Of a stretch of 64,000 bases of DNA, positions 1 through 11,787 are shown one piece after another. Origin of the DNA: Trifolium pratense (taxonomy: Eukaryota; Streptophyta; Magnoliopsida; Fabales; Fabaceae); assembly GCF_020283565.1 (NCBI RefSeq), contig NC_060064.1:6904001-6968000 (forward strand), given 5' to 3'. Each line of letters begins with the position of its first letter. Positions within the stretch are counted from its first letter, which is position 1. Both the position numbers and the translations under genes were made by a program. The notes below the pieces were generated by a model. That model searched no databases. It saw only the letters and a list, made by a program, of their open reading frames with translations, and was not told the DNA's origin.

Positions 1-586
1 TTTATTTTTCATTTGACCAATTTATATATTATTTCTAATAAAAAGTTTATTTTTTTCTTAAATTGATGCTTCTTTTTTTTTGCAATTTTGCACTCAAATT
101 TTCAGCATAACAATTACGATTAAGAGAATTTGATATTTACATAAAAAAATTGATATTTTTTTTTGTGTGTTTGTAGGTTACAAATTCGACCTTTGTGTCT
201 GAATCAACATACAAGGAAAAAGGTTATTCATTGTGCTATTTTTTTAATCATTCATTATACTATTTTTTTTCTTAATTTATCCAAAAATAATAGGTTAAAT
301 TTAAGAAATATGAGCTGAGTTTTTTCTATAAAATTAGACATTTGATAATCTCTACTATTTATTTATATATCACTCCAATTTTTTGATAATGTCTACTATT
401 TATTTATATATCACTCAAATTTTTTGATAATGTCTACTATTTGATAATGCGTTACTACTTTATAATTGTTTTTGTGTAGTTATATAGCTAAAAATTATAT
501 AAAAAAACGTTAAAGGGCAATCATGTTTTGTTTTAAGACAAAAATAGAAGAACAAAAACACTTTCAACTGCAAATTAGAGTTATTA
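1..586. other. AT-rich non-coding stretch with a short tandem repeat
   Basis: No coding region is supported. At 341-441 a unit of about 40 bp (beginning TTTTGATAAT, containing CTACTATTTATTTATATATC) is repeated about 2.5 times. The rest is AT-rich and unrecognised. Confidence 0.6.
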
Positions 587-874
587 CTCCTTCCGATCCT
601 TTTTATAAGGAACAATTTGAAAAAAAAATTTGGTCCTTTTTATAAGAAGCAATCATTAAATTTATTCTTACAATTCCATTTTTACCCTTATTAAACTGTA
701 TCCATTCCAAAGTTATGCATTAATTAGAGTGATATATTCCCTAAGGATAAATTAATACACCAAGGTTAGTTTTGGAATAGATTGTAAAATTTTAGAATTT
801 TTATTAAGAAAGATAAGGTTTCTTGGTATGTGTATTTTTTCCAAAGTGTTCCTTATAATAAGGACCGGAGGGAG
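587..874. mobile_element. Stowaway-type MITE
   Basis: A 288-bp element whose ends are inverted (CTCCTTCCGATCC on the left, GGACCGGAGGGAG on the right), flanked by TA on both sides (585-586 and 875-876). The CTCCCTCCG-like terminus and TA target duplication are the signature of Stowaway (Tc1/mariner-derived) MITEs. It has no coding capacity. Confidence 0.75.
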
Positions 875-957
875 TATAACGGAAACTAATAATGAGCTAT
901 AATGTATAATTAATTGATATAAATAAGAATAAGCTAACTATTATATATTTATACAAA

Positions 958-2508
958 CTAGACCCTTACCCGTGCGATGCACGGGTGTGATGCGATTGTT
1001 TTTATTTTACAATTACATAAAATTGAAACATTAAATATTATCAAAATAATAATAATAATAAAATAGAGAATCCGAGATTCAAAAGATTTATTTTTTAAGA
1101 AAAAGTGATGTGGCATTGTAAGTGAGTGGTTAAATGAAGAAATATTATTGGTTTAAGGATTATGGTTTACTTTACATGAGTAACAAAATAACTATCTAAA
1201 ATTTATATATACAGGAGTAATATGATATATCTCCGCACAACATATAAATCTATTTAAAACACACAAAGGATTGGATGAAAAGAGATGTGGCAAAATCTAA
1301 GTCATACAATTGGCATATAAATAGTGACAGAATTAGAAAAACTCAAATAAAACAAATAAAATTAAAGGGTACATACCTTTTAAAAATATTCCAAAGGGAC
1401 ATATGTGAATAGCACCAACCTCACAGTTCAGTTATTTTGAGTAAGAGATGATGACCCAAAACCTAAAATAAAAAATTATAAAAATAAGTATATCAATAAA
1501 AAAAATGAATAAATAAAAAAGTAAAGGAAAGGAAAGTAAAACAACTATTACATAATTCAATTAAAAATAAAGTATATATTATTTAATTTGTAACATAATA
1601 GAATATGAATAAACATATACAGTAGCACTTAACTAAACCTATAAATGGATGTGCAACACAAAAGTTGATTGTATAATCTGCAACAAACAAAAAATGTCAA
1701 ATTCTCTTAATTTTATTTGTTATGCAAAAAGTTAATTTTTGCAAAAAATAAAATAACTACAACAAATCATGGTTTTAGAAAATAACATAAGTATTTATAC
1801 CTGATGCACAAAAGATGAAGAAGCAAGATAATGGAAAGAGAAATTGCACATATAAGATATGAAAAAAATCTATTCTCACGTTCAACCAAAAAAACAAATG
1901 GTAATATTGTTAAGCACATGATTGAGCATCAGGGGATGAAAATATTTGTTTCTAACATTCGTAACGGTTAGTTAGGAAAATATGAATAAGATACAAATTA
2001 AAACAATTGTATCATATATATTAAAATATTGGTAGAAGAGTCAAAGGGATGAAAATTGAATTGTGACTTAAGAGATGAAAAAATATTACCAGGAGTTACA
2101 AAGTTAATTAGTGTGTATTTTTGTATTCTCCTTATTATAATATAGTAAGCAAAAGTTATTATATTTGCCAAAAGAAGTAAAGGGTAAGTAAAGGCTTGAG
2201 TGAGTGTATATTAAAAAGCCATAAGTATATAAATGTAGAATATGAAAAGTATAGAGATGACAATAATAATAATAATAATAAGGGTAAATGATCATTTACC
2301 CCCTGCAAAATAAGCAAATTTTCGTTTACCCCCCTATGCAGATTTTTTTTCTGTTTACCCCCCTGCAAAAAATAGATTCACTGGGGGCAAAATGAATGAA
2401 TCTATTTTTTGCAGGGGGTAAACAGAAAAAAAATCTGCATAGGGGGGTAAACGAAAATTTGCTTATTTTGCAGGGGGGTAAATGATCATTTACCCTAATA
2501 ATAATAAT

Positions 2509-2545
<37 letters not shown>

Positions 2546-2675
2546 TAAGTAGAAATGATGTGGTATTGTAGAGTGATTTAATTGGATTTAAATAGATGAT
2601 GTGTCTAAATGAAACAATTTGATTGGTCTAAGTGGATTAGGGTTAGGAGAACTATTTAGGAATTATATATATAGA
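958..2675 (-). mobile_element. non-autonomous Helitron, minus strand
   Basis: Read on the minus strand, the element ends with a hairpin (CCCGTGC/GCACGGG arms, 968-985) followed about 10 nt later by CTAG at 958-961 and a host T. That is the Helitron 3' terminus. The opposite end at 2675 reads TCTATATATATAATTCC on the minus strand and abuts a T on the plus strand, matching the A|T insertion rule. No Rep/helicase gene is present. It is interrupted by a palindromic MITE at 2282-2495. The 3' end is seen directly; the 5' end is inferred from the TC start. Confidence 0.6.
2282..2495. mobile_element. palindromic Harbinger/Tourist-like MITE
   Basis: A 214-bp near-perfect palindrome. The arms at 2282-2379 and 2397-2495 are almost exactly reverse-complementary around a 17-nt spacer. 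The ends read GGGTAAATGATCATTTACCC on both sides. The flanking trinucleotide is TAA on both sides (2279-2281, 2496-2498), the target duplication of PIF/Harbinger elements. It sits in an (AAT)n tract. Confidence 0.75.
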
Positions 2676-5600
2676 TAAAGTCGGTCTTTTTGGATGCATA
2701 GATTGATCTCTCTTCTCAAACATATCTATACCCAAATCATATCCATCTTCTTCCCCAACACATACTAAAATATAAAATAGAAAATATTTTACATTATTCT
2801 ATTATGTAGATTGTCAAATATTTAAGCTCATGTTTTTATTGATATAACATTTGTTTATCTAATTTTTTACTCTTATTTCATGATTTCTTTTAATGATAAA
2901 TATGAATATGTCTATTTATTTTAGGTGAATGAGGAGATCTATAATAGGATATAAAGAATTATATTTCACAAGGTGTATGTGAACCGCTTGGATCTTAAGA
3001 GAATGATAGAAACAAAAAAAAAAGTTGAAAATAAATTTTTTGAATGCTTTTACTCATGTGACGTCATTGTTAATTATAATTGTAATTGTAATATATAATA
3101 TACATGAAAAGTATTGGTGTAACTTGACTAAGAAGTTGTCAAAATAGATTAATTTCAATACATTTATCATCTATAGTTTAAACATAGTTGATTGAGTAAA
3201 GTTTATATATGCACTTTATATTGATCGACGAACAATTTGTGTTCTTCTTTTGAAGTCTAGCTCTAATATAAAATTTGACAAAATTTATTCCAAAGCTCTT
3301 TAAATGTCTATTTTTTTGTTTTATCAAATAAGAATACTATTTACATAAAAACAGTAATTGAGTTTATAAAGGTCAAGATAAGTGTCTAACATTTTTTTTA
3401 TAATAATAATAATAATATTATTAATAAAGAGATTGAAATATAAATAAGATAAAGTTAGTGAGAATTGAGAGAGAAAATGCGATAAAGATAAAGAGAATAA
3501 TGGAAATAAGTCGATGTCGATCCTTAAAAATATATTAGTAGACTATAGTTTTTATGATAAGTTTTCTTCCTCATGCTTAGTGAACTTATGATGTGAACCG
3601 TAAGCTTCCAAAATAATGTCAAACCGATAAAATTAAAATGAACAAGATATTCATTTTTAATGCATTTTTTTTAGTCTCCTTTCACATACATAGCACACTC
3701 ATAATCTCATCATTTTGTTTTAGCAATATGACAAATTTATTCAAGCACAATGACAATGAAATGTTTTGGTAATATTGTGACTTTGGTATGAAGATTAAAT
3801 ATTTCATTTTAATAATGTTTTGACTTTAATTTGAAATATATTTAGAGGGTTAAAGATATATTTAATAACCTTATAAAATACTACTTAACACTGCACATGC
3901 ATGACAAAGTTGTTTCGAAAGCTCTTTGAATATTTAGTCTAATAGAAAAAGCCTCTTTGAAGTATAATTATTACTTTAAAAAAATTTACGATTAATTAAC
4001 ATGTCATCTCATTTTTATAAAGGTCGAGACAATTATTTACAATTTTTTCATATAAAATAATAATAAGGAGATTGGAGTATAATTAGGATAAAGATAAAAA
4101 GAATTGAGAGATACAGAAAATGATAGATGTAGATAATATAATAAAATAATCCACTATTTTTTTCATAAAAACAAAAAATATATTAAAACAAATCAAACCC
4201 ATGAAAAAGAAGATTAATAAAACAATTTTTTAATATAATACACTAATCTCTACACTTTTATTGTTTTTTATATACACCTAAATAACACATTGTTTATGAT
4301 AAAAGTAATTTTTATCTACTTATCTATATTATAGATTCACTTGACCTGAAAAACAATTAAAAATATTTTAAAAGTCACTTTTATAATCAAAGAATAATTC
4401 AACAACACATCTAAAAAACATATTATTTTTAATACAACTTATTATAAAACATAACTTTTTTTAAAAAATATTCAAATAATGTTTCAACTAATAATTCTTT
4501 TTATGAGAATTAATTATACTTGCTATATATTTTCTTTTCAATCTCTCTTATATAGTCTGGTAATTGTTTACTATATGTAGAGGGGAAACAATTGTATCTG
4601 TGTTTTGTATGATGTGAGCTTTTATGTTGTAACTCTTTTGGTTTGTAGAAAACCTTCTCACTTTCTCTTTTGGTTTTGTATGATGTGAGCTTTTATGTTG
4701 TAATCTCTAATATTGATGTAATTAAGCTTAAGTTACAAAAAAAATCCACCATTTCTCATTCTATTAGTCGTTATATATGCTAAAAGCAATCTCATAAATC
4801 ATAGTGCTTCATCTCATAACAAATAAAATTATAGTGCTTACTAACGAGCACTATAAAAAAAATTATGAAAGGTGAAAGATAACCCTTTTAATGTTGTTTT
4901 TTGTGTACTTATTTTGAGTGTCAGACTTTTATGTACAATCACTCCTCATACATATATGGGCATCTGAAATTTATATTTGGAGCTTGGAAGAGTTATTAGG
5001 TTTGTTGTAGAAGAATAGTAATTTTCTAAAATTTTGTGATCTCATTGTATCTTTTTTTTCTTCTTTTTCATATTCAACGAGTGAGACATTGTTGCAATGC
5101 ATGTCAATAGACATTTTTTTAACTAAAAGATTGTTATAGGTCAGACTATTATTAAAATTGAAAAAATTGAATATCATATTATTTTATTCAATAAACAAAT
5201 TATAAAATAAAAATTTTAATTTTTAATGTAAAGACAACTACATTTTTATATAATAGCTAACCTTTAAACAAAATCATCTTATTTCCACATCATGCAAATG
5301 CAATTGTAAAAAGAGGATTTTTATTTATTATAATGATGATAGGAAAAAACGAAGTAGAAATGAAAGAGACGATGATTAACAATAACAAATGGTTGTTACC
5401 AATTAATTGAGGGAAAAAGAAGAGTTAGTGGTGATTACTTATTAGTATAATTGAAAGGATAACTCTGCCCTTACGTATTCTTTCTATTAAGTTGACATCA
5501 TTAGCCATATTTATTCATCGTGTGTTTTCAATTTTTATTTTATCAAATTCATAAAGAAAAAAGAAAAAGATATTCTGAATCAATGATTATAAATGCTAGA

Positions 5601-6924
5601 GGTTCTAGATAAATTTCCCTTATTTATCTGAAGAATATTAGATCATGTATGATTTCTTTTCTCTTTTAAAAAAATATATTCTTTTATTAAAAATGTTCTT
5701 TTGAAGTCTAACTCTAATATAAAATTTGACAAAGTTGATTTCAAAGCTCTTTAAATATCTATTTTTTGTTTTGTCAAATAAAAACACTATATATTTACCT
5801 AAAAATACTAATTGAGTTTATAAAGGTCAAAGACAAGTGTCTATATTTTTTATATACTAATAAAATAATACGAGAAACATAAAGAGGATATAAGTCGATG
5901 TTGATCCTTAAAAATATATTAGTAGACTATACTATAGTACGTCTTTATGATAAGTGTTTTTTTTACATGCTTAGTAAATTCATGATGTGAACCGTAAGTT
6001 GCCAAAATAATGTCAAACCGATAAAAATTAAAATGAATAAGATATTTATAGTGATGAGAATAAAAATATATACGATAAGATATTCATTTTTAGTGCATTT
6101 TTTTAAAGTCTCCTTTCGCATGCTTAGCGATCTCATAATCTCATCACTTTGCTTGATCAACAATACGACAAATTTATTCAAGCAGAATGACAATGAAATG
6201 TTTTGATAATATTTTGACTTTGTATGGAGATTAAATCTTTCATTTTAATAGTGTTTTGACTTTAATTTGAAATATAATTAGATGATTAAAAATATATTTA
6301 ATAACCCTATAAAATACTACTTACATTGCATATGCATGACAAAGTTGTTTCGGAAACTCTTTGAATATTTAGTCTAATATAAAAAGTCTCTTTAAAGTAT
6401 AAAACAATTTAATACTTTAAAATAATTTACCATTAATTAACATGTCATCTTATTCTTATAAATTAAAGGTCAAGACAAGTATCAACCATTTTTTCATATA
6501 AGATAATAATAAGGAGATGGGAGTATAATTAAGATAAAAATAGAGAGATACAGAGAAAAATAATCCACTATATTTTCATAAAAACAAAAAATATATTAAA
6601 ATAAAAATTACACTAATTTGAAGATATATAAATCAAACCCAGAAAAAATAAGATTAATAAAACAAATTTTTAATATAATAAACTAATCCACTGCACTTCT
6701 ATTAATTCTATATACGTACACCTGAACGACACATTGTCTATATTTAAATCAATTTTTATCTATCTATCTATCTTTATTATAGATTCACTTGAATAGAGAA
6801 AAAAAAATAAAAAATATTTTAAAAGTCACTTTTATAATCAAAGAATAATTCAACACATCTAAAAAAATTATTATTTTTAATACAATTTATTATAAAACAC
6901 ATTTTTTTTTAAAACATTCTAATC
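2676..6924. repeat. AT-rich repeat DNA with a diverged direct duplication
   Basis: Two diverged direct copies occupy about 3238-4480 and 5692-6910. Both contain the same landmarks in order: TTTTGAAGTCTAxCTCTAATA, AAATATATTAGTAGACTATA, ATGATGTGAACCGTAAG, GCACATGCATGACAAAGTTG-like sequence and TTATTATAAAACA. The second copy runs into the Helitron 3' end at 6956. A smaller 65-bp direct repeat lies at about 4607-4705. Short ORFs here have no recognisable protein similarity. Confidence 0.55.
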
Positions 6925-6956
6925 AAACCCGTGCAACGCACGGGTTGAACACCTAG
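6925..6956 (+). mobile_element. Helitron 3' terminus
   Basis: A hairpin with arms CCCGTGC and GCACGGG is followed by TTGAACAC and terminal CTAG (6953-6956), then T. This is the classic Helitron 3' end. The matching 5' end was not identified with confidence and may lie left of the window. The uninterrupted version of the target is preserved in the duplicate block at 44906, where the same right flank is preceded by A, so the insertion obeys the A|T rule. Confidence 0.65.
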
Positions 6957-7079
6957 TAACTACTATATCTCACTACTAACTCTATATCTCACTCACTAAG
7001 CAGCAATTCACTAATTTTCATTAAAAAAACTGAATGGATTGACATGTTAAATAAACATGTGCACAAATTAGATAGATGC

Positions 7080-7146
7080 ATAAATAATAATAATAATAAT
7101 AATCAATTGTTGTAATAATAATAATTATCTCCTTCTTCTCCTCTTC

Positions 7147-7208
<62 letters not shown>

Positions 7209-7250
7209 TAATAAAGTGCATTGTTTGTTGGAATAATAATAATAATAATA
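7080..7250. repeat. (AAT)n microsatellite tracts
   Basis: Several AAT/ATT runs. The main one (7149-7209) is clearly longer than its counterpart in copy 2 (45091-45135), showing repeat-length change since the duplication. Reading frames across it are poly-isoleucine artefacts. Confidence 0.85.
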
Positions 7251-7307
7251 CATAAATAGAATGTTACTACTAGTTCTTCATCGAGGAGCAGCAGCAGAGT
7301 GAATCAA

Positions 7308-7748
7308 TCATAGAACGGGGGGGTCATGGAAATCGGTAAGAAGATCAGCAAATGAGACAAGGCGGTGAAACAGATCGTCAGTGGTAGAGTTGTTAAGAAT
7401 CGAGTTAACTTCCCTCTTCTTGAGATCGTTATCAATGGCATCGGTTTTGAGAAGTGCGATGATTCTATTAACCTGGAATCTAGCGGCAAGGAAGTCATCT
7501 TCAAGGGCGAAGAACTCTTCGATGATGCTAAACATTTGGTCATAGGCAGCCCGGGTTTCGTCAGTCTTAGGTTGGTAGATGCCTCTGTTCTTCGGGGGCC
7601 TCACTTCACTCAACACAAAAGTTGCTTTGAATACCAGGGGTTCCTGAACTGAGATGATTTTGTTTGGATTGAACTTGTATTTGCATTGCGGCTTCAAACC
7701 CCCCGATTTCGCTGCCGCTTTACCTCCATCTTCTTCTCCTTTCATCAT
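7308..7748 (-). CDS. Brr2 N-terminal (plug) domain-like mini-protein, copy 1
   Basis: An intact 146-aa single-exon ORF starting ATGATGAAAGG. Residues about 60-140 resemble the N-terminal region of the U5 snRNP helicase Brr2 (SNRNP200), the stretch that plugs the helicase. Landmarks are IYQPKTDETRAAYDQM (Brr2 has I/VYxPKTKETR.xYE), a D-L-KKREVNSIL segment and a closing LxxFADLLTDF (Brr2 LITDY). Brr2 itself is about 2,170 aa, so this is under 7 percent of the family length and has no helicase domain. Copy 2 at 45244-45684 differs at only three residues (K/I, F/L, Q/Y). A Brr2 C-terminal-cassette ORF lies 4 kb away on the same strand. It could be an expressed regulator of Brr2 or a surviving gene fragment. 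The homology is from memory of Brr2 and needs a profile search. Confidence 0.55.
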   Translation of the reverse strand: MMKGEEDGGKAAAKSGGLKPQCKYKFNPNKIISVQEPLVFKATFVLSEVRPPKNRGIYQPKTDETRAAYDQMFSIIEEFFALEDDFLAARFQVNRIIALLKTDAIDNDLKKREVNSILNNSTTDDLFHRLVSFADLLTDFHDPPVL

Positions 7749-8621
7749 CGATCCAATCCAACGAGGAGGAACAAAAAAAAACCCTAATTCAATTCAAATT
7801 CAATTTCAATTTCAACCCACCGGCAACTACTAGTACTACCCTATTCATGTATATATTTATATTATTTTTATTTGTTTCTGACCGACCTACTTTCTTTTCA
7901 TTTTGGGCCGGGCTTTAAGACTCCAACTGTCAGTCATCTTGTCTTGTACTTTTCGCACCCCCTGATAATCTCATGAATAATTAACGTTTTTACTAAAAAC
8001 ACCCCTCGTCACACATCAGGCGAGTAAATGGCCGGTGCTAGTTCGCCAGGTACAAGGTGAGCGTGTCGGTGGTAAAAAAATTTCAATCTTTCTCTTGTTA
8101 ACAAAAAAGACATATCTGACAAAAGAGAAAGATGTGTGGATACGGCGGCGGTGGGTGGTTCCATGAGACGAAAGAAGCTAACCGAAGAAGTTGATGGCAT
8201 TGGCGATGGGAAAAGAAGAACGAGACAGCAAACTAGAGAAGATGAAAATAATAGAGTGTGGAAAGACACATGTATCATTAAATAATCTCAACCAACCAAT
8301 TTTAATCAAAGGGCTAATAATCATTCTCACGGTTCTCACATAAATAAGAAGTAGATTCTTCTCTCCAGGTTGTAATCAAGTGTGCTGCACGCGCTGGAAT
8401 CTGATGGATCAGGATGATATGGGCTGTCTGATTGATCAGACAGCCTTGATGAGATCAACATCTGGTCGTGTGATGGAAATCAACGGTCTGTAACTATGGA
8501 CCTGCGGTACGCGCGCGACACTGAATCCGCGTCCATTAATGGTAATTTGGCTAATTAATTAAAAAGAATGGATATTTTGGTCCAACTGAAAATCATAAGT
8601 TAACAAAACAACCCGATCACT

Positions 8622-8714
8622 ATATGTGCAGGAGCCCGGGTTCGAACCCTAGACACTCCACTTATTCACCTTTAAGGTGGATTTTCTAGCCACTACGTTA
8701 CTTGACCAAAAAAA
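8622..8714 (+). mobile_element. 5'-truncated tRNA-derived SINE
   Basis: Contains the box-B-like GGGTTCGAACC and the family 3' portion ending in CTTGACC plus an A-run, but lacks the box A half. It is the left-arm partner of the full-length SINE at 10006-10131. Confidence 0.7.
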
Positions 8715-9015
8715 AATCAATAATATCATTAATATATGAATGCATAAAATGTCTCAGGTCGGATTTGGCGACAAATTTTGAATCGATCGAAAATTTGGTA
8801 AATTTGTGAATTGTGATGCTTGAAAATTTCGAAATTGCAAATCAACATGCTTTTAAAATTATGTAAATCGATCAAGTAGTTGTACAGCAGACCCGACCCT
8901 ACAGCACATGCAACATGTGCGACGACATCGAGCCTCCAAATTTTGACCAAAATTTAGGCCACAAAATTTCGAGATCTTACATTAATAGTTATATATTGTT
9001 AATTTTCATTAAATA

Positions 9016-9291
9016 TTCCCTCCATTTCTTTTTATAAGCAACAAATGACAAAAAACACACATACCAATGACCCTATTTTTTTAATTAAAAACTCTAAAAC
9101 TTTATACTCTATTTCAAAACTACCCTTGATATATTAATTTATCATTATAGGGAATATGTAATGTATTTAATGCATGACTTGAAAAGAATGAATTTTGATA
9201 AGGGTAGAAGGGTAATTGTGTATAGATTGTTGCTTATAAAAAGGAATAAATTTTTCCTCTCATTTATTGCTTGTAAAAGGAATGGAGGGAG
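9016..9291. mobile_element. Stowaway-type MITE
   Basis: Ends are TTCCCTCCATTTC and GAATGGAGGGAG, inverted, flanked by TA (9014-9015 and 9292-9293). The left end belongs to the inverted repeat arm. A truncated second copy (to 9698) forms the inner end of the other arm. Confidence 0.65.
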
Positions 9292-9487
9292 TATCACATT
9301 TGCATTAATAGATTAGTTGTAACTTGTAATATTTGTGTGTTTAAGGTTTGTCGCTCAAACTCAAATCCTAACAATTTCATATTTTTTTGCAAAATTTTAA
9401 CTCTAATTAATTCAAATTAAATTAAAATTGACCCTGATTATGATAAATCTCTTTTTATGTTATTTTCAATGATAATTATTTTGTGTC

Positions 9488-9600
9488 TTTTTTTTTTTGT
9501 TAGGTAGCCTAGTGGCTAAAAATTTCACACATATGGTGGATAAGTGGGATGACCGCAATTCGAACCTCGGTCCCCTGCATATATAATGCATTGTCATTGA
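9488..9600 (-). mobile_element. diverged SINE fragment
   Basis: On the minus strand it has a box-B-like motif (GGTTCGAATTGC), the conserved block ending in CTAGGCTACCT and an A-tail (plus-strand T-run 9488-9498). It is older and more diverged than the SINE at 10006-10131, and abuts the truncated MITE of the right arm. Confidence 0.6.
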
Positions 9601-10005
9601 AATAGAGTATAAAGTTTTAGATTTTTTAATTAAAAAAATAGGGTCATTGGTATGTGTGTTTTTTGTCATTTGTTGCTTATAAAAAGGAATGGAGGGAGTA
9701 TTTAATGAAAATTAACAATATATAACTATTAATGTAAGATCTCGAAATTTTGTGGCCGAAATTTTGGTCAAAATTTGGAGGCTCGATGTCGTCGCACATG
9801 TTGCATGTGTTGTAGGGTCGGGTCTGCTGTACAACTACTTGATCGATTTACATAATTTTAAAAGCATGATGATTTGCAATTTCGAAATTTTCAAGCATCA
9901 CAATGCACAAATTTACCAAATTTTCGATCGATTCAAAATTTGTCGCCAAATCCGACCTGAGACATTTTATGCATTCATATATTAATGATATTATTGATTT
10001 TTTTT

Positions 10006-10131
10006 GGTCAAGTAGCCTAGTGGCTAGAAAATCCACCTTAAAGGTGAATAAGTGGGGTGTCCAGGGTTCGAACCCGGGCTCCTGCACATATAGTGCGATG
10101 TCCCTACCAACTGAGTTAAGCTCACGGGGAC
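10006..10131 (-). mobile_element. full-length tRNA-derived SINE with target duplication
   Basis: On the minus strand it begins GTCCCCGTGAGCTTAACTCA, with a box A (AACTCAGTTGGTAGGGACATC), a box B (GGGTTCGAACCC) about 35 nt later, and ends GGCTACTTGACC plus an A-tail. A 10-bp duplication TTATTGATTT flanks it (9991-10000 and 10132-10141), which is direct evidence of retroposition. Confidence 0.85.
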
Positions 10132-10231
10132 TTATTGATTTATTTTAATTAATGATATTATTGATGTTGTTGATAAATAAGTATCATGTGATTGTTAGGG
10201 AAATTTCAATATGTACCACTTCCTTTTTTTA

Positions 10232-10337
10232 TCAAGTTCTTCGGTGGCTAGAAATTTTATTCTTAAGGTGGATAAGTGACCGAAGTTCGAACCCGGACAA
10301 AGCATATATAATGCAATATATGCCAATTAAGCTAAAA
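10232..10337 (-). mobile_element. older SINE of the same family
   Basis: It carries the box-B-like GGGTTCGAACTTC on the minus strand and the family layout, but is diverged. Imperfect 14-bp target duplications flank it (ATATGTACCACTTC at 10210-10223, ATATGCACCACTTC at 10338-10351), with one mismatch. Confidence 0.7.
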
Positions 10338-10351
10338 ATATGCACCACTTC

Positions 10352-11787
10352 TATAAGTGGTAATGTGGTATATTGTGAATCAATACTTAAAAATATTTAA
10401 AATTTTAACAATGATATAAGTTGTAATTTAGAAGTATAACTTAATTCTAATCCTCATTTTTAAGAATGAAATATAAGTGGCCTGGGTGCAATAATATAAT
10501 GATCGTAATTTATTCATGTGAGCAGGTTTCATGGCTTCCCTCTCATATCATATTTGGATTATTATGATTCTTGATTTGCTGATTTTTAGTGTCGAAATGT
10601 TTACTTAGCTGAAGAATGGGTTCTGAATATCAAGAAATGTTTGTGTCATATAAAATCTGAGTTGTCTATCACCCCTAGAAATTGAGACTCTTTGGAATTG
10701 GAAGAGAGGGTGTTTTTTCCATGTGACTCATTGGGGGCAGGCCGATATGGACATCGAAATTCTGCTTGGATGGTTAATTTGGTTTTGTCGGTGGCTATCA
10801 AGCACATGATTAAGCGTGTCGCGGTGTCCGATACATGTTGGTGTCCGACACTTATACGACACATGTCAGATAGCTTAGACCATTGGTTTCGTTATTGGTG
10901 TCCGACACTTACACTCATTGACTCATTGGTTTCGTTATTGTTTTCCTATATATTAGATGCTGCCATTGTGGGATTCGTGGTTGGAGCTGCCATTACTATT
11001 GCATGACAGTTTCTAAATCCGCTCCAAAGTATGCTCGACAAGCCTCTGTGAGTTTCCTCAATGTCTCAAAAGGCCCCTGTTGGTCATGTTTAAGCTTTGG
11101 AACTTTATATGTAACAACTTCAGTACACCTCAATCTCAACTTTTGGCTTTGAGGAATAAGTTGAAATATTAAAACAGGTAAAAAAAAAATACAAATATGA
11201 TTGATAAGACAAAAGGAATCATATCAATGATAAACAACAAGTCATTGACAAAGTTAAAGCAAGTTCTAATTTAAAAACTTGAGGATAACATCTCTCTCAC
11301 AATTCTCTAAAAGAAACACCTCTCTTAAAATAAGATCCTTACAAGAGGATAACATCTCTCTCACAATTCTTAAATCTTAAAATGGGTCACAACAAATGGT
11401 CAAGATCCCAACAGTGTGCAGACTTAAAATTATACAAAACCAAAACAAAATTATAATGAAATGAACTCTTGTGTTGATCCTCATCACAATTCTTGGCTAA
11501 CCTGTTCAGTAACAAGAAATAAAAAGTATAAGTCACATTTAATCACCTCACTATATGCCAACAATATTCATACCACATGCAAAGTATCAATATTGATCAC
11601 CACTGTATGTCTCTTTAAGATTATCATACAACTATCAACATAATACAAACAAAAAAACCACACAAACATAATACAATTACAAATACCAAATTATAAAACC
11701 TACTCATAAACTTACAAACAAAAAAACTAAAAAAAGTACCTGAAAATGTCTCATCCGAAGACCATTGCAAATGTAGCCAGCCACCTT
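10352..11787. other. non-coding stretch upstream of the Brr2-like ORF stop codon
   Basis: No supported gene. About 10815-10925 contains repeated GTGTCCGACACTTA-type sequence resembling the interior of the MITE at 15256-15420, so it is probably a decayed relative. The remainder is AT-rich and unrecognised; the last few hundred bases would form the 3' UTR of the minus-strand helicase ORF. Confidence 0.4.

Larger units (their letters stand above)
6957..8644. repeat. segmental duplication, copy 1
   Basis: Nearly identical to 44906-46612. It holds the Brr2-plug-like gene, its promoter side, the flanking (AAT)n microsatellite and a downstream GC-rich repeat (8376-8586) that also occurs inverted at 31150-31385. 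The left edge coincides with the Helitron end. The right edge of the shared sequence is inside a truncated SINE. Copy 1 lacks about 38 bp present in copy 2 near 45908 and has a longer AAT tract. Confidence 0.85.
8618..10095. repeat. 1.5-kb inverted repeat
   Basis: Arms of about 500 bp (8618-9118 and 9598-10095) are reverse complements with few mismatches, separated by about 480 bp. Each arm holds part of a tRNA-like SINE, a unique block containing TCGATCGAAAATTTGG and CGACGACATCGAGCC, and one end of a Stowaway-type MITE. The spacer carries the rest of the MITE (to 9291) and an older SINE. Short ORFs that read the same protein in both arms are a by-product of the duplication. Confidence 0.85.

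Noticed and set aside
7021..7221. Poly-isoleucine ORFs (also near 44970-45182)
   Set aside because: Products of the AAT microsatellite on the minus strand.
8009..8278. 89-aa minus-strand ORF kept in both duplicates (also 45977-46246)
   Set aside because: The copies are too similar for frame conservation to be informative, and the region carries non-coding palindromes.
9752..9985. 77-aa ORF matching a 73-aa ORF at 8729-8950
   Set aside because: The match results from the inverted repeat, not from protein selection.
8622..10131. Possible tRNA genes (box A and box B motifs)
   Set aside because: They are tRNA-like SINE heads with A-tails and target duplications; no full cloverleaf.
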